This document shows, piece by piece, positions 1-9,176 of a stretch of DNA of 61,822 bases. The notes below the pieces were generated by a model. That model saw only the letters and a program-made list of their open reading frames with translations. It made no database searches and was not told where the DNA came from. Within the stretch, counting starts at the first letter, position 1. Every line of letters starts with the position of its first letter. Made by a program: the position numbers and the translations under genes. Source of the stretch: Bacillota bacterium (GTDB lineage Bacteria > Bacillota > Clostridia > Lachnospirales > Cellulosilyticaceae); NCBI GenBank assembly GCA_023436395.1, contig JAEZJJ010000027.1, positions 1 to 61,822 on the forward strand. The letters run 5' to 3'.

Positions 1-95
1 GGTCGTTCATAAGTAGCATGAGTTTAGAGCCTCTTGACGAAGTGAGACAGCAGCTGGAAGTAAGTCACCTAGCTGGACTACATAGCGGAACCTAC
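1..95 (+). repeat. Left copy of ~95-bp terminal inverted repeat
   Basis: This stretch is clearly homologous to the reverse complement of 61681-61775. Shared blocks include TTTAGAGCCTCTTGACG, GTGAGACAGCAGCTGG and CTACATAGCGG, with scattered substitutions between. No ORF runs through it. The remaining bases up to the first gene (96-300) hold AT-rich promoter-like DNA and no further gene that I can see. It is probably a dispersed intergenic repeat; I do not recognise the family. Confidence 0.75.
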
Positions 96-231
96 CCAGT
101 ATACCCTGCCTATCGGACCTTGCTTAACGAACCTTACTCCACTTTTATGAAAATTAGATTAGAAAACTAGATTAGAAAATTAGAATACAATTAAAAACAA
201 CAATATTGGATTGAAATCTATATTATATGGC

Positions 232-277
232 GTATACTATAGCTATCAAAACAATATTTGAAGGGCATATAGTGTAT
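232..277. promoter_or_regulatory. Candidate PadR operator (imperfect inverted repeat)
   Basis: GTATACTATA at 232-241 and TATAGTGTAT at 268-277 form an imperfect inverted repeat just upstream of the padR-like gene. PadR regulators commonly bind AT-rich dyads in their own promoters, so autoregulation is plausible. This is inference from position and symmetry only. Confidence 0.3.
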
Positions 278-300
278 CGATTGAAATGAGGAGGGATAAA

Positions 301-621
301 ATGGCATTTCAATTAGGCGGCAATTTATTAGAGGCATGTATTCTTGCAATTATAGAAAAGGAAGATGTTTATGGTTATCGTTTAACGCAAGAAGCCAAGG
401 AGGTAATGGAGGTTTCAGAATCGACCTTATATCCTGTGCTAAGAAGGTTACAAAAGGAAGGTTTCTTAAATACTTATGATGAACCTTTTCAAGGGAGAAA
501 TAGAAGATATTATGGTATTACAATAGAGGGAAAAGAAAAACTCAAAGACTATAAAACAGAGTGGACTGGGTTTAAAGAAAAAATAGATTTAGTACTTCAG
601 GAGGGATCAAAGCATGAATAG
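301..621 (+). CDS. PadR family transcriptional regulator
   Basis: A 106-residue winged-helix repressor of the short PadR type. The ILAIIEKEDVYGYRLTQE segment and the STLYPVLRRLQKEGFL recognition-helix region are typical of PadR, followed by the RRYYGIT wing. An in-frame ATG at 286 exists, but GAGGAGGG lies directly between it and 301, so 301 is the likely start. Its stop overlaps the start of the DUF1700 gene, a usual operon in Firmicutes (PadR-DUF1700-DUF4097) connected with envelope stress or membrane-active agents. It probably represses its own operon. The ligand is unknown. Confidence 0.9.
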   Translation: MAFQLGGNLLEACILAIIEKEDVYGYRLTQEAKEVMEVSESTLYPVLRRLQKEGFLNTYDEPFQGRNRRYYGITIEGKEKLKDYKTEWTGFKEKIDLVLQEGSKHE

Positions 622-1294
622 AGTGGAGTTTATGAAAGAGCTAAGGGCAGGTATTGTTAAGCTACCCTACCAAGAAGCTGAAGCAGCACTAGAATATTAT
701 GAAGAATACTTTGAAGAAGCTGGACCTAAAAATGAAGAGAGAGTTATTGAAGAGCTAGGTGATCCAAAGGAAGTTGCAGCACAGATTATGAGAGATTTTC
801 GTAATAAAGAAGCTGAAGCAGGGAATGCGTTTGATGAAAAAGAAGTGACAAGTAGTTATGATTTTACTAGTAGCACCACAGGATTTAATATGAATGATAT
901 TAAATTAGATGACAACAAGAGAGCTAAAAGAGACTCTAGGTCATCTATGTCTTCTCCTGTATTTATTATACTGATGATTTTGGCCATACCAATAGCATTG
1001 CCATTGTTATTAGGCGCAGTAGGGGTATTAATAGGTGTAGAAGTCACAATCTTTGCATTGGGGATAGTAAGCTTTGCGCTAGTTATAGCAAGTATCGTGA
1101 GTTTATTAGCAGGAATAAGTACTTTAGGTGCAAGTTTGATGACGGGACTATTTATTATAGGACTAGGCATTATAATTTTTGGTTTTGCAATTATAGTAGG
1201 TATAGGTGTAAAGTATGCTAATAAGCTAGTTAATGGTATTTTATTAGGTGGTATATGGGATTTAATGACAAGTAGAAAGTATGAAAGGGGGTAA
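614..1294 (+). CDS. DUF1700 family membrane protein
   Basis: A 226-residue protein. The N-terminal ~70 residues are acidic and helical (EFMKELRAGIVKLPYQEAEA, EYYEEYFEEAG), the typical DUF1700/HAAS region. A low-complexity linker follows, then hydrophobic segments at roughly residues 115-205 that would form three to four membrane helices. It overlaps padR by 8 bases and uses the AGGAGGG inside padR's end. DUF1700 proteins are usually partners of PadR and DUF4097 genes, as here. The molecular role is not established. Membrane location is predicted from the hydrophobic segments. Confidence 0.85.
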   Translation: MNRVEFMKELRAGIVKLPYQEAEAALEYYEEYFEEAGPKNEERVIEELGDPKEVAAQIMRDFRNKEAEAGNAFDEKEVTSSYDFTSSTTGFNMNDIKLDDNKRAKRDSRSSMSSPVFIILMILAIPIALPLLLGAVGVLIGVEVTIFALGIVSFALVIASIVSLLAGISTLGASLMTGLFIIGLGIIIFGFAIIVGIGVKYANKLVNGILLGGIWDLMTSRKYERG

Positions 1295-1299
1295 ATAAC

Positions 1300-2109
1300 A
1301 TGAGATTAGGAACAGGAAAAGCATTAACCCTAGCTGTAACCCTTATTATAGCAGGAGCTACTTTATGTTTTGCAGCTTACCTAGGAGGTGCCGATACTTC
1401 AGTGAGCTATGGAAATATAGACATTGGAGTCAATGGCGTAGCCTTTGGGATGAGAGATTATAACAATGGAGAATATATTAAAGAAACCCAAGAATTAGAG
1501 GCTTTTGATCAACTAGATATAGATTTAGATTCTATGGATTTTGAAATTAAAACAGGTGATCGTTATGAAATGGAAGTCACTTATTTTAAAGAGGATGAAT
1601 TCTCCTACGAGATAAAAGACGGGACATTAGTCATAAAACAAGATGCGGATTATTGTTCGCTATTTGGATTTAGCTCAAAAATTGGTAAACTAACACTCTA
1701 TATCCCATCAGAAAAAAACTTAAATGAGGCAGAAATCAATGTAGGCATAGGAGAAACCCTTATTCAGAATGTGGCTACAAAGGCTTTTAAGCTTAATGGT
1801 GGTGTGGGGGAAATTGTTATCAAAAACCTAGTAAGTTATGACACCGATGTAAAGATAGGCGTAGCAGAGGTAAAGATACAAGGTGATTTAAAAGGAAAAA
1901 CGGCTATTAAAGGTGGTGTTGGAAGTTTACAGTTAGATCTAGTAGGACGTGAAGAAGACTATAATTATGATATTGAAAAAGGCTTAGGAGAAACAACGAT
2001 TAATAATCAGCATTATGAGGGATTTGGTAATACCAGTCAAAATAATGGAGCAGCAAATGAAATATCCATTAAAGCAGGTGTAGGAGAAATTAAAGTTAAA
2101 ACTAACTAA
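1300..2109 (+). CDS. DUF4097-type beta-helix protein
   Basis: A 269-residue protein with an N-terminal hydrophobic segment (residues ~9-28) that could be a signal peptide or anchor. The exported part is rich in short glycine-punctuated beta repeats such as GVGEIVIKN, GVGSLQLDL and AGVGEIKVK, the pattern of DUF4097/LiaG-like adhesin-type repeats. It begins 5 bases after the DUF1700 stop with GGGGG as ribosome site and ends the operon. Family members are implicated in cell-envelope stress responses. No catalytic motif is visible. Confidence 0.8.
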   Translation: MRLGTGKALTLAVTLIIAGATLCFAAYLGGADTSVSYGNIDIGVNGVAFGMRDYNNGEYIKETQELEAFDQLDIDLDSMDFEIKTGDRYEMEVTYFKEDEFSYEIKDGTLVIKQDADYCSLFGFSSKIGKLTLYIPSEKNLNEAEINVGIGETLIQNVATKAFKLNGGVGEIVIKNLVSYDTDVKIGVAEVKIQGDLKGKTAIKGGVGSLQLDLVGREEDYNYDIEKGLGETTINNQHYEGFGNTSQNNGAANEISIKAGVGEIKVKTN

Positions 2110-2113
2110 GATA

Positions 2114-2155
2114 AAAAACTGAGACTTGTTTTAGAAACAAATCTCAGTTTTTTAT
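2114..2155. terminator. Bidirectional rho-independent terminator
   Basis: AAAACTGAGA and TCTCAGTTTT flank a partly paired interior and are followed by a T run. The converging gene on the minus strand ends inside the right arm (stop at 2144-2146), so the hairpin probably ends transcription from both sides. Confidence 0.85.
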
Positions 2156-3181
2156 TATTTTATGTTTGGCAATAAGTTGTGCTATATGAGGTGTATCGGG
2201 ATCATAAACGACAGGGGTTACAGGATTAATATGTCCATGCCTACCATATAAATAAAAGGAAGCATAGTTATAGGCCTGCGCTGCTCTTTTTTCTGTCGGG
2301 TAATTCCCAAGATAAATCTGCTTTTTTTGATAGCCAATAAGCGCTTTAAAGCTATTTTTATCTTTGCAAGTCCCTCTATACCGTTTGTGAGAGGTAATGC
2401 GCCTATGTGTGTTAGAAGGCTCTAACAAAGTAGGAGAAATAGAAATTTGCGCATAGATTTGCTCGTATTCACTTTTAGTCAAAAAAGGAATTTCATTAGG
2501 CACAAAATCCTTTTCTATACCGTGGGCTTGTAATAAGTCAATGCCTTTATTATAAGCAATAGCAGCTTCTATTTGTGAAGAATAATGGCCAAGGACAATA
2601 GTTTTAGTGGTATAGATCGTGGTAACAAAAATAGTTTGATTCCCCTTTTCTTTTTTAGTCACACCTTTATAGGGGTTGATAATGATAAGATTTTCACGGC
2701 GAAAATCATAGGGATTATGATTCTTAAAGTAATAGTCTTTGCCAAGTATACTATGATTTTGGATACCAAATCTACTTAATATATTCTGTTGTGAAATATG
2801 ATCTTGTGTATAGAGATAGCTTCCCCTCTTATAGATTTTATATGTAGAAAAGAAAAATAAATCTTTTAAGTCAAAGAGTAAAATAATATCTTTGGACAAA
2901 TAATAAGTAAAATATGTAGGAAAGAGATAAATGGGATTCTTTATGAATTTGCTATAATCTCTTAGGTTACAAAGGCATACCACTTTTTTATAATTGAGGC
3001 TGATATCTAAAAAGTTTGGAGGTCCTGCAGGGAGATACATGAGTGCTTCTGCTTCCTGTAGGATACGGTTGGCATCTTCTAATGAAGGGAAAGAGCCAAG
3101 ATAAATTTTATGTCGTTGATAGAGAAAGTAAACTCTAAACTCTTCTTTGTCATGTTTTTGTATAGGATAAATGTATGACAT
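2144..3181 (-). CDS. AP2-domain / degenerate HNH-like protein
   Basis: A 345-residue protein. The C-terminal ~50 residues (YRGTCKDKNSFKALIGY, then QIYLGNYPTEKRAAQAYN) fit the AP2/ERF DNA-binding fold. A similar unit lies at the N-terminus (KIYLGSFPSLEDANRI) and another near residues 170-225 (VLGHYSSQIEAAIAYNKG). Before the middle unit, NHNPYDFRRENLIIIN resembles the second half of an HNH homing-endonuclease core (H-N-x-x-x-D-x-R-x-E-N-L), but a full catalytic HNH is not obvious. Bacterial AP2 domains are mostly found in mobile HNH endonucleases, so this may be a domesticated or decayed homing protein. The ribosome site AAGGTGG precedes ATG at 3181. No intron is visible nearby. Confidence 0.6.
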   Translation of the reverse strand: MSYIYPIQKHDKEEFRVYFLYQRHKIYLGSFPSLEDANRILQEAEALMYLPAGPPNFLDISLNYKKVVCLCNLRDYSKFIKNPIYLFPTYFTYYLSKDIILLFDLKDLFFFSTYKIYKRGSYLYTQDHISQQNILSRFGIQNHSILGKDYYFKNHNPYDFRRENLIIINPYKGVTKKEKGNQTIFVTTIYTTKTIVLGHYSSQIEAAIAYNKGIDLLQAHGIEKDFVPNEIPFLTKSEYEQIYAQISISPTLLEPSNTHRRITSHKRYRGTCKDKNSFKALIGYQKKQIYLGNYPTEKRAAQAYNYASFYLYGRHGHINPVTPVVYDPDTPHIAQLIAKHKIIKN

Positions 3182-3344
3182 TAGCTCACCACCTTTTTTC
3201 TAGAATACAGCAAAAGAACTATAAATTCACTAAAAATCTATAAGAAATCAAATAAATTTACAATATACAGGGCTAGGAAAAAACAGTATAATAAATGTGT
3301 ATGTTTAATCGATAAAAGTATTTGTTTATCACAAGGAGGAAGAA

Positions 3345-5324
3345 ATGGACGCAGTATCACAAAAAACTATCAATACCATTAGAGTGCTTGCAGCGGAAGC
3401 AATTCAAAAGGCAAATTCAGGACATCCAGGCTTGCCACTTGGTTCAGCACCTATGGCATATACATTATGGGCTGATCATATGAACCATAATCCTAAAAAT
3501 CCAAAATGGGAAAACAGAGACCGTTTTGTACTTTCAGCAGGACATGGCTCAGCATTACTTTATACTTTACTTCATTTATTTGAGTACGGACTTACTATGG
3601 AAGACCTTAAAAACTTCCGTCAAGAAGGAAGCCTTACACCAGGGCATCCAGAGTATGGTCACACAGTAGGGATAGAAACAACTACCGGACCATTAGGACA
3701 AGGGATTGCAACAGCTGTAGGTATGGCTATGGCTGAAAGATATTTGGCAGAGCATTTCAATAAAGAAGGATTTAACCTTGTAGATCACTATTCTTATGCC
3801 TTAGTAGGGGATGGTTGTCTCATGGAAGGAATCTCTTATGAAGCAGCAGCACTAGCTGGAACACTTGGCCTTGGTAAACTCATCGTACTTTACGATTCAA
3901 ACAACATTACTATCGAAGGGGATACACAAATTGCCTTTAGAGAAGATGTTAGAGCACGTTTTCAGGCACAAGGCTTTGAAACCTTCCTTGTTGAAGATGG
4001 TAATGACACCAAAGCCATTTCTGAAGTACTTGCAAAAGCAAAAGCAAATACTTCAAAACCAAGCTTTATTGAAGTGAAAACACAAATTGGATATGGTTGT
4101 CCTAAAAAACAAGGAAAAGCATCAGCACACGGTGAACCATTAGGAACCGATAATATTGCAGAAATGAGAACTTTCCTTGAACATCATAATGAAGAATTCT
4201 TTGTAGCGAATGATGTAAGAGCACATATGGCTGAGATTGTAAAAGCAGGAGCAGACAAAGAAGCAGCATGGCAAGAACTTTTTGCAGCTTATGAGAAAGC
4301 TTATCCAGAACTTGCAAAAGAATGGAAAACATGGCATTCAGGGGAAGAAATTAGCTTAGATATTTATAATAACTACACAGATGAAGCTGGTAAGAAAGCA
4401 ACACGTATAGCTTCCTTTGAAGTGATTAATCATATGGCAAATGTAGTACCAAATGTGATTGGTGGTTCAGCAGACCTTGCCCCATCAACAAAGACTTATA
4501 TGAACGGAAAAGGAGATTTCAGCGCAGAGGATTACTCAGGAAGAAATCTTCACTTTGGTATTCGTGAACACGCAATGGGGGCTATTGCAAATGGTATAGC
4601 AGTACACGGGGGACTTAAAACATTTTGCTCTACTTTCTTTGTATTTAGCGATTATATGAAAAATCCAATGAGACTTGCAGCACTTATGAAACTTCCAGTA
4701 ACCTATGTGCTGACTCATGATAGTATTGGGGTAGGTGAAGATGGACCAACTCACCAACCAATCGAACAACTTGCAATGCTACGTAGTACTCCAAATATGG
4801 TGACATTCAGACCAGCAGATGCAAAAGAAACAGTAGCTGCATGGGAATATGCATTAAATAGCAAAACAGAACCAGTAGCCATTGTCCTTACAAGACAAGA
4901 TCTTCCTTACCTTGCTAAAACAGGTGCAGAAGCGAAAAAAGGTGCTTATGTAGTAGCAGGAGTAGAACCAAAAGAGGCAGACATTATTCTAATTGCAACA
5001 GGTTCAGAAGTACAACTTGTAGTAGGTGCAGTAAAAGCATTAGCAGCTGAAGGTGTTAAAGCTACAGCTGTAAGTATGCCATCAATGGATGTCTTCGAAA
5101 ATCAACCTAAAGCCTATAAAGATGCTATTCTTCCTCCAAATAAAACAAAGAGAGTAGCAGTAGAAGCCCTGTCTTCTTTTGGATGGCATAGATACACTGG
5201 TCTTCAAGGACAAGTGATTGCAATGGATAACTTTGGTGAATCAGCACCAGCAGATTTAATTTTTAAGAAGAATGGCTTTACAGTAGAACATGTAATAGAA
5301 GTAGCTAAAGAAGTATTAGCATAG
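3345..5324 (+). CDS. tkt: Transketolase
   Basis: A 659-residue, full-length thiamine-diphosphate enzyme of the pentose phosphate pathway, moving two-carbon ketol units between sugar phosphates. The N-terminal ANSGHPGLPLGSAPMAY motif and the GDGCLMEGISYEAA segment (ThDP/Mg binding GDG...N) are canonical. The pyrimidine domain has FGIREHAMGAIANGIA and GVGEDGPTHQP, and the C-terminal domain starts near KKGAYVVAG. The start ATG follows AAGGAGGA. The gene stands alone between a divergent gene and a strong terminator. Codon choice looks like that of a highly expressed gene. Confidence 0.98.
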   Translation: MDAVSQKTINTIRVLAAEAIQKANSGHPGLPLGSAPMAYTLWADHMNHNPKNPKWENRDRFVLSAGHGSALLYTLLHLFEYGLTMEDLKNFRQEGSLTPGHPEYGHTVGIETTTGPLGQGIATAVGMAMAERYLAEHFNKEGFNLVDHYSYALVGDGCLMEGISYEAAALAGTLGLGKLIVLYDSNNITIEGDTQIAFREDVRARFQAQGFETFLVEDGNDTKAISEVLAKAKANTSKPSFIEVKTQIGYGCPKKQGKASAHGEPLGTDNIAEMRTFLEHHNEEFFVANDVRAHMAEIVKAGADKEAAWQELFAAYEKAYPELAKEWKTWHSGEEISLDIYNNYTDEAGKKATRIASFEVINHMANVVPNVIGGSADLAPSTKTYMNGKGDFSAEDYSGRNLHFGIREHAMGAIANGIAVHGGLKTFCSTFFVFSDYMKNPMRLAALMKLPVTYVLTHDSIGVGEDGPTHQPIEQLAMLRSTPNMVTFRPADAKETVAAWEYALNSKTEPVAIVLTRQDLPYLAKTGAEAKKGAYVVAGVEPKEADIILIATGSEVQLVVGAVKALAAEGVKATAVSMPSMDVFENQPKAYKDAILPPNKTKRVAVEALSSFGWHRYTGLQGQVIAMDNFGESAPADLIFKKNGFTVEHVIEVAKEVLA

Positions 5325-5340
5325 TTTACATGTTATGAGA

Positions 5341-5374
5341 AAGACCTAAGCTTAGGAGCTTAGGTCTTTTTTTG
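5341..5374 (+). terminator. Rho-independent terminator of tkt
   Basis: GACCTAAGCT and AGCTTAGGTC form a near-perfect hairpin followed by TTTTTTT, 17 bases after the tkt stop. The rest of the gap to 5574 is AT-rich, with a TATAAT-like hexamer at 5524-5529 as a possible promoter element for the next gene. Confidence 0.92.
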
Positions 5375-5574
5375 AAATTTTATAGAAGCTTTATTTAGGA
5401 ATAAAGATAAAAGGATTAAGGTAAATATAATAATATAGATAAAAATATGATAGGAAATATATGAAATAAGACTAAAAATTTAGAAAATAATAATAAATAC
5501 TGCAAAAGGTTGCAAATAGGCTTTATAATGAATATTGGTTGATAAAATATACAAGAGATAGAGGAGGAAGCTAA

Positions 5575-8500
5575 GTGAGAAGAGTAAGGGTACTCATATT
5601 AGTGGCTATATTAATAACAGGATGTTTATCTTCTACTACATTAATGACCACAACCAATGATTCAAAGACTTTACCACAAGTAGGGAAGGTGGTATCTGGC
5701 TTTAAGGTGTTAAAAAAGGGGGAAATGGAAATTGTTAATGGACAAACAGTTTTGTTTGAACATATGAAATCAGGAGCTAAACTATTATACATAAAGAATG
5801 CTGATAAAAATAGAGTTTTTGATATTAATTTTAAAACACCTACATATGATAATACTGGTGTTAACCATGTACTAGAGCATGTAAGTACATCAGGGTCAAA
5901 AAAGTATCCCATAAAAGATTTATTCTTTAATGTAAGTAATCAAACGTATTGTAGTTATATTAATGCTTTTACATCTAGTACAATGACTAGTTATCCTGTA
6001 GCTTCAATGAGCGAAGAACAGCTTTTAAAATTAGCAGATGTGTATATGGATTGTGTGTTTAATCCTTATATTTATGAAGAACCAAATCTCTTTAAAAGAG
6101 AAGCATGGAGATATGAGAAGGAAAGTGAAGAAGCACCTCTTAATTTAACAGGAATTGTATATAGTGAAATGAAAGGAAGTACAGATGGGATAGAGAATGC
6201 GGGAGTATCAAATTACTTAAAAGCTTTATTCCCTAATAGCACCATCAGCAATGAATATGGAGGTACACCAGAAGCTATACCCACATTAACCTATGAAGAG
6301 GTATTAAAGGTACATGAAACTTATTACCATCCCTCAAATGCTTTAATAGTACTTTATGGGGATTTGGATTATGATAATTTCTTAGAATTATTTGATAAAA
6401 ATTACCTCTCTTTATATGATAAAAAGACAATTACAGTAGACTATAAAGATGAAAAGCCATTTGTGACAGTAGCTAATAAAACCTATGATTTTCCTGGAGG
6501 TGAAGATGCTAAGACTGATGAAAGTATCATTAGTTATGCCTATGCGTTAACTGATATACCTCAAATGGATAGAGTAGCAATGTCCATTATTGCAGAATAT
6601 TTGAATCAAGATAGTTCTATTGTGCAGCAAGCCTTTAAAAAAGCTGACATAGGGAATTCTTTAGAGGTTTATTTTGACGATACCTTACCTCAGCCAGTAT
6701 TAGCTTTCAGCGTCTCTAATACCTCACCTAGTAAAAAAGAAGCACTAGGACGTATAGTGGATGAAAGTATGAAAGGTTTAGTAGCTAAAGGTTTTGATCA
6801 AATCTTATTAGATATGATTATTTCAAATACTGAAATGAATAGTGCTTTAGTAACTGAAGGAAGTCATCTAGGTGTCAATGTTGTAGTATCAGTGGCACAG
6901 TACTGGGCAGTTCATGAAGACTATGACTATTATGATCGTTACATGAATCATATAGATTATGCAAAAATTCATATGAGAGATGGTTATTTTGAAAAACTAG
7001 TAAAAAAATATATAGTCGAAAACAAGCATGCAGCATTAGTAGCTACAGTTCCAAAAGATGGCTTATTAGACCAAAAGACAGCTCAGCTAAAAAATGAATT
7101 AGCAGCTAAAGAAGCAAGTATGACTAAAGAAGAAAAAGCAGAATTAATATCAGAAACTACTAGCTTTAATACTTGGAGTACTAAAGAGGAGTCTAAAGAC
7201 CACATTAAAGATTTACAAGCAGTTAGTATTAAAGATTTACCCATAGAACTTAAAGAATATGGTATAAAAGATTTTACTAATAATGGGGTGAGATATTTAA
7301 GTGCTGATGCAAATGTAGGAGAAATTTTCCTGACAAATTTAATGTTTGATACATCAGGAGTATCGGTAGATGACCTGCACTATTTACAACTTTATGCAGA
7401 TCTTATTGGGGATCTAAGTACTACTAAACACTCAATTAATGAGTTAGGGACATTACAAAATATGTATCTTCGTGATTTCTATTGCATCACAGATACATGG
7501 GCAAATATTAAGACTGATCTTACATATAAGCCTATTTTAAAAGTATCTTGGTTGGGCCTTATTAAAGAGTCTAGTAAGTCTGTAAATTTATTAGAAGAAT
7601 TATTATTAGAAACTGATTTTACACAAACTGACGAATTACTAAGCTATGTAAAAATAGCTCAGTCTAATTATAAAGGCTACTTTAATGAGTCACCTTATAA
7701 TATTTTACGTCAATACAATGCTGCAGCGTATTCCAGTGAACAAAATTATAGTGTTTATATGAATCAGCTAGCTTATTATCATTTTTTAAAAGAAGTAGAA
7801 TCTCTTTTACAGAAGGAACCCTCTCAGGTAACCCAAAAATTACAGGAAATACAAGATAAAATTATGAATAGGACACATTTAATTTGTGTTTTTGCAGGTA
7901 ATCAGTCACATACTAATAGTTTTTATAAAGCGCTAAATACGTTTACTAACAAATTACCACAGAAAAAGATTAATACGCAAAATTATTCTGACTTACCATA
8001 TGTACCTACTAAGCTAGGAATCGCCATAGATACAACAGTAAATTATAATATGCTTTCATCATCCTTTGGGAACTTAAGTAAGGACTTCAGTGGGAAATAC
8101 TTGCCTCTTATGAATGTTATCTCAGATAATTTCCTAACACCTCAGCTTAGGTATCAAAACAATGTTTATTCTAATATGGAAAGTATAAGCTGGAATGGTA
8201 TTAGCTTATCAACTTATATGGACCCTTATATTGATAGGACCTTAAACACTTATAAAGATATAGAAAACTTTACCCAAAATTTTGCTTTATCCCAAGAAAC
8301 CTTAGATGGGTATATATTAAAGGCCTTTAGTGAATATACTATGCCAAAAGGTGAATTAAGTGGGGCTATTAATGCAGTCTTTAATAATATGTGTGGCTTT
8401 AGTCATCAAGAGACTATAAAATTACTTGAAGAAATCAAATCAGCACAGGTAAGTGATCTTAAGGAATTGGGGCAACTCATAAACGAAGCAGTTGAGAGAG

Positions 8501-8607
8501 GAATTTGGACTAGTGTAGGTAGTAAAAGTAACTTAGAAAAGAATAAAAAGCTTTATCATCAAATTATTTCATTACAAGATAAGCTGAATGGTAATGTAGA
8601 AGACTAA
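5575..8607 (+). CDS. M16C (insulinase-like) metallopeptidase, lipoprotein
   Basis: A 1010-residue zinc peptidase of the M16C / presequence-protease group. The inverted zinc motif is HVLEH (H98, E101, H102), with the downstream glutamate likely in the segment around NLFKREAWRYE. The family's duplicated halves are recognisable, with peptidase M16C-associated sequence in the centre. It begins with a lipoprotein signal: basic start, hydrophobic run and LITGC (Cys17), so it probably sits on the outer face of the membrane. Cytosolic relatives lack the lipobox. GTG at 5575 follows GAGGAGG and is the best start. It probably degrades peptides. Confidence 0.9.
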   Translation: MRRVRVLILVAILITGCLSSTTLMTTTNDSKTLPQVGKVVSGFKVLKKGEMEIVNGQTVLFEHMKSGAKLLYIKNADKNRVFDINFKTPTYDNTGVNHVLEHVSTSGSKKYPIKDLFFNVSNQTYCSYINAFTSSTMTSYPVASMSEEQLLKLADVYMDCVFNPYIYEEPNLFKREAWRYEKESEEAPLNLTGIVYSEMKGSTDGIENAGVSNYLKALFPNSTISNEYGGTPEAIPTLTYEEVLKVHETYYHPSNALIVLYGDLDYDNFLELFDKNYLSLYDKKTITVDYKDEKPFVTVANKTYDFPGGEDAKTDESIISYAYALTDIPQMDRVAMSIIAEYLNQDSSIVQQAFKKADIGNSLEVYFDDTLPQPVLAFSVSNTSPSKKEALGRIVDESMKGLVAKGFDQILLDMIISNTEMNSALVTEGSHLGVNVVVSVAQYWAVHEDYDYYDRYMNHIDYAKIHMRDGYFEKLVKKYIVENKHAALVATVPKDGLLDQKTAQLKNELAAKEASMTKEEKAELISETTSFNTWSTKEESKDHIKDLQAVSIKDLPIELKEYGIKDFTNNGVRYLSADANVGEIFLTNLMFDTSGVSVDDLHYLQLYADLIGDLSTTKHSINELGTLQNMYLRDFYCITDTWANIKTDLTYKPILKVSWLGLIKESSKSVNLLEELLLETDFTQTDELLSYVKIAQSNYKGYFNESPYNILRQYNAAAYSSEQNYSVYMNQLAYYHFLKEVESLLQKEPSQVTQKLQEIQDKIMNRTHLICVFAGNQSHTNSFYKALNTFTNKLPQKKINTQNYSDLPYVPTKLGIAIDTTVNYNMLSSSFGNLSKDFSGKYLPLMNVISDNFLTPQLRYQNNVYSNMESISWNGISLSTYMDPYIDRTLNTYKDIENFTQNFALSQETLDGYILKAFSEYTMPKGELSGAINAVFNNMCGFSHQETIKLLEEIKSAQVSDLKELGQLINEAVERGIWTSVGSKSNLEKNKKLYHQIISLQDKLNGNVED

Positions 8608-8716
8608 TACTTTATCTGAAAAGGACTGAATAATAGTAAGATTTTTTTAAAAACAGTATAAAAAAACCTTATTTAGTATTATAATAAGTTCAAATCACAA
8701 AAAAAGGAGGAGTATT

Positions 8717-9157
8717 ATGAATGTTAGTAGGATAAGCTATAAAATCGTATATATATGCTTATGTATTAGCGCGATATTCCTCTTTTTGCATATAACATCA
8801 ACCTCGGTGGATAAGAATAGTGAACTTACAAAGAACCTATATGAAAATACAACTAACCGTGAACCTTATGATGTAGGACTGATGTCACCAGATCATTTAT
8901 TAGGGCTTATGCCAAAGAAGATCAATGAGTTTGTAGAACAACATTTAGATGAAGAATTAATTGTTAATGGGTTTATAAGTTATTATGAATACCGTGAGCT
9001 ATTAGAGTATCTAAAGATGCTACAGAGAGTACTTTATCAAATGCTTATTTACTTAGTGACACTGATATGTATACATACTACTGGAAGAAGAACTATAAAT
9101 TATATTTATGATAAGGATGGGCCGAAAAGAAATATTCCTCTTGTAACAATATTTTAA
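8717..9157 (+). CDS. Small two-helix membrane protein, unknown function
   Basis: A 146-residue protein that I do not recognise. Hydrophobic segments lie at residues ~8-27 and ~105-125, with a charged extracytoplasmic-type middle. The ribosome site AAAGGAGGAG precedes ATG. The gene sits 13 bases upstream of the SecDF ribosome site region, so the two are likely co-transcribed, and an accessory role at the Sec translocon is a guess from position only. Confidence 0.6.
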   Translation: MNVSRISYKIVYICLCISAIFLFLHITSTSVDKNSELTKNLYENTTNREPYDVGLMSPDHLLGLMPKKINEFVEQHLDEELIVNGFISYYEYRELLEYLKMLQRVLYQMLIYLVTLICIHTTGRRTINYIYDKDGPKRNIPLVTIF

Positions 9158-9176
9158 ATTATAGGAGGAAATGAAA

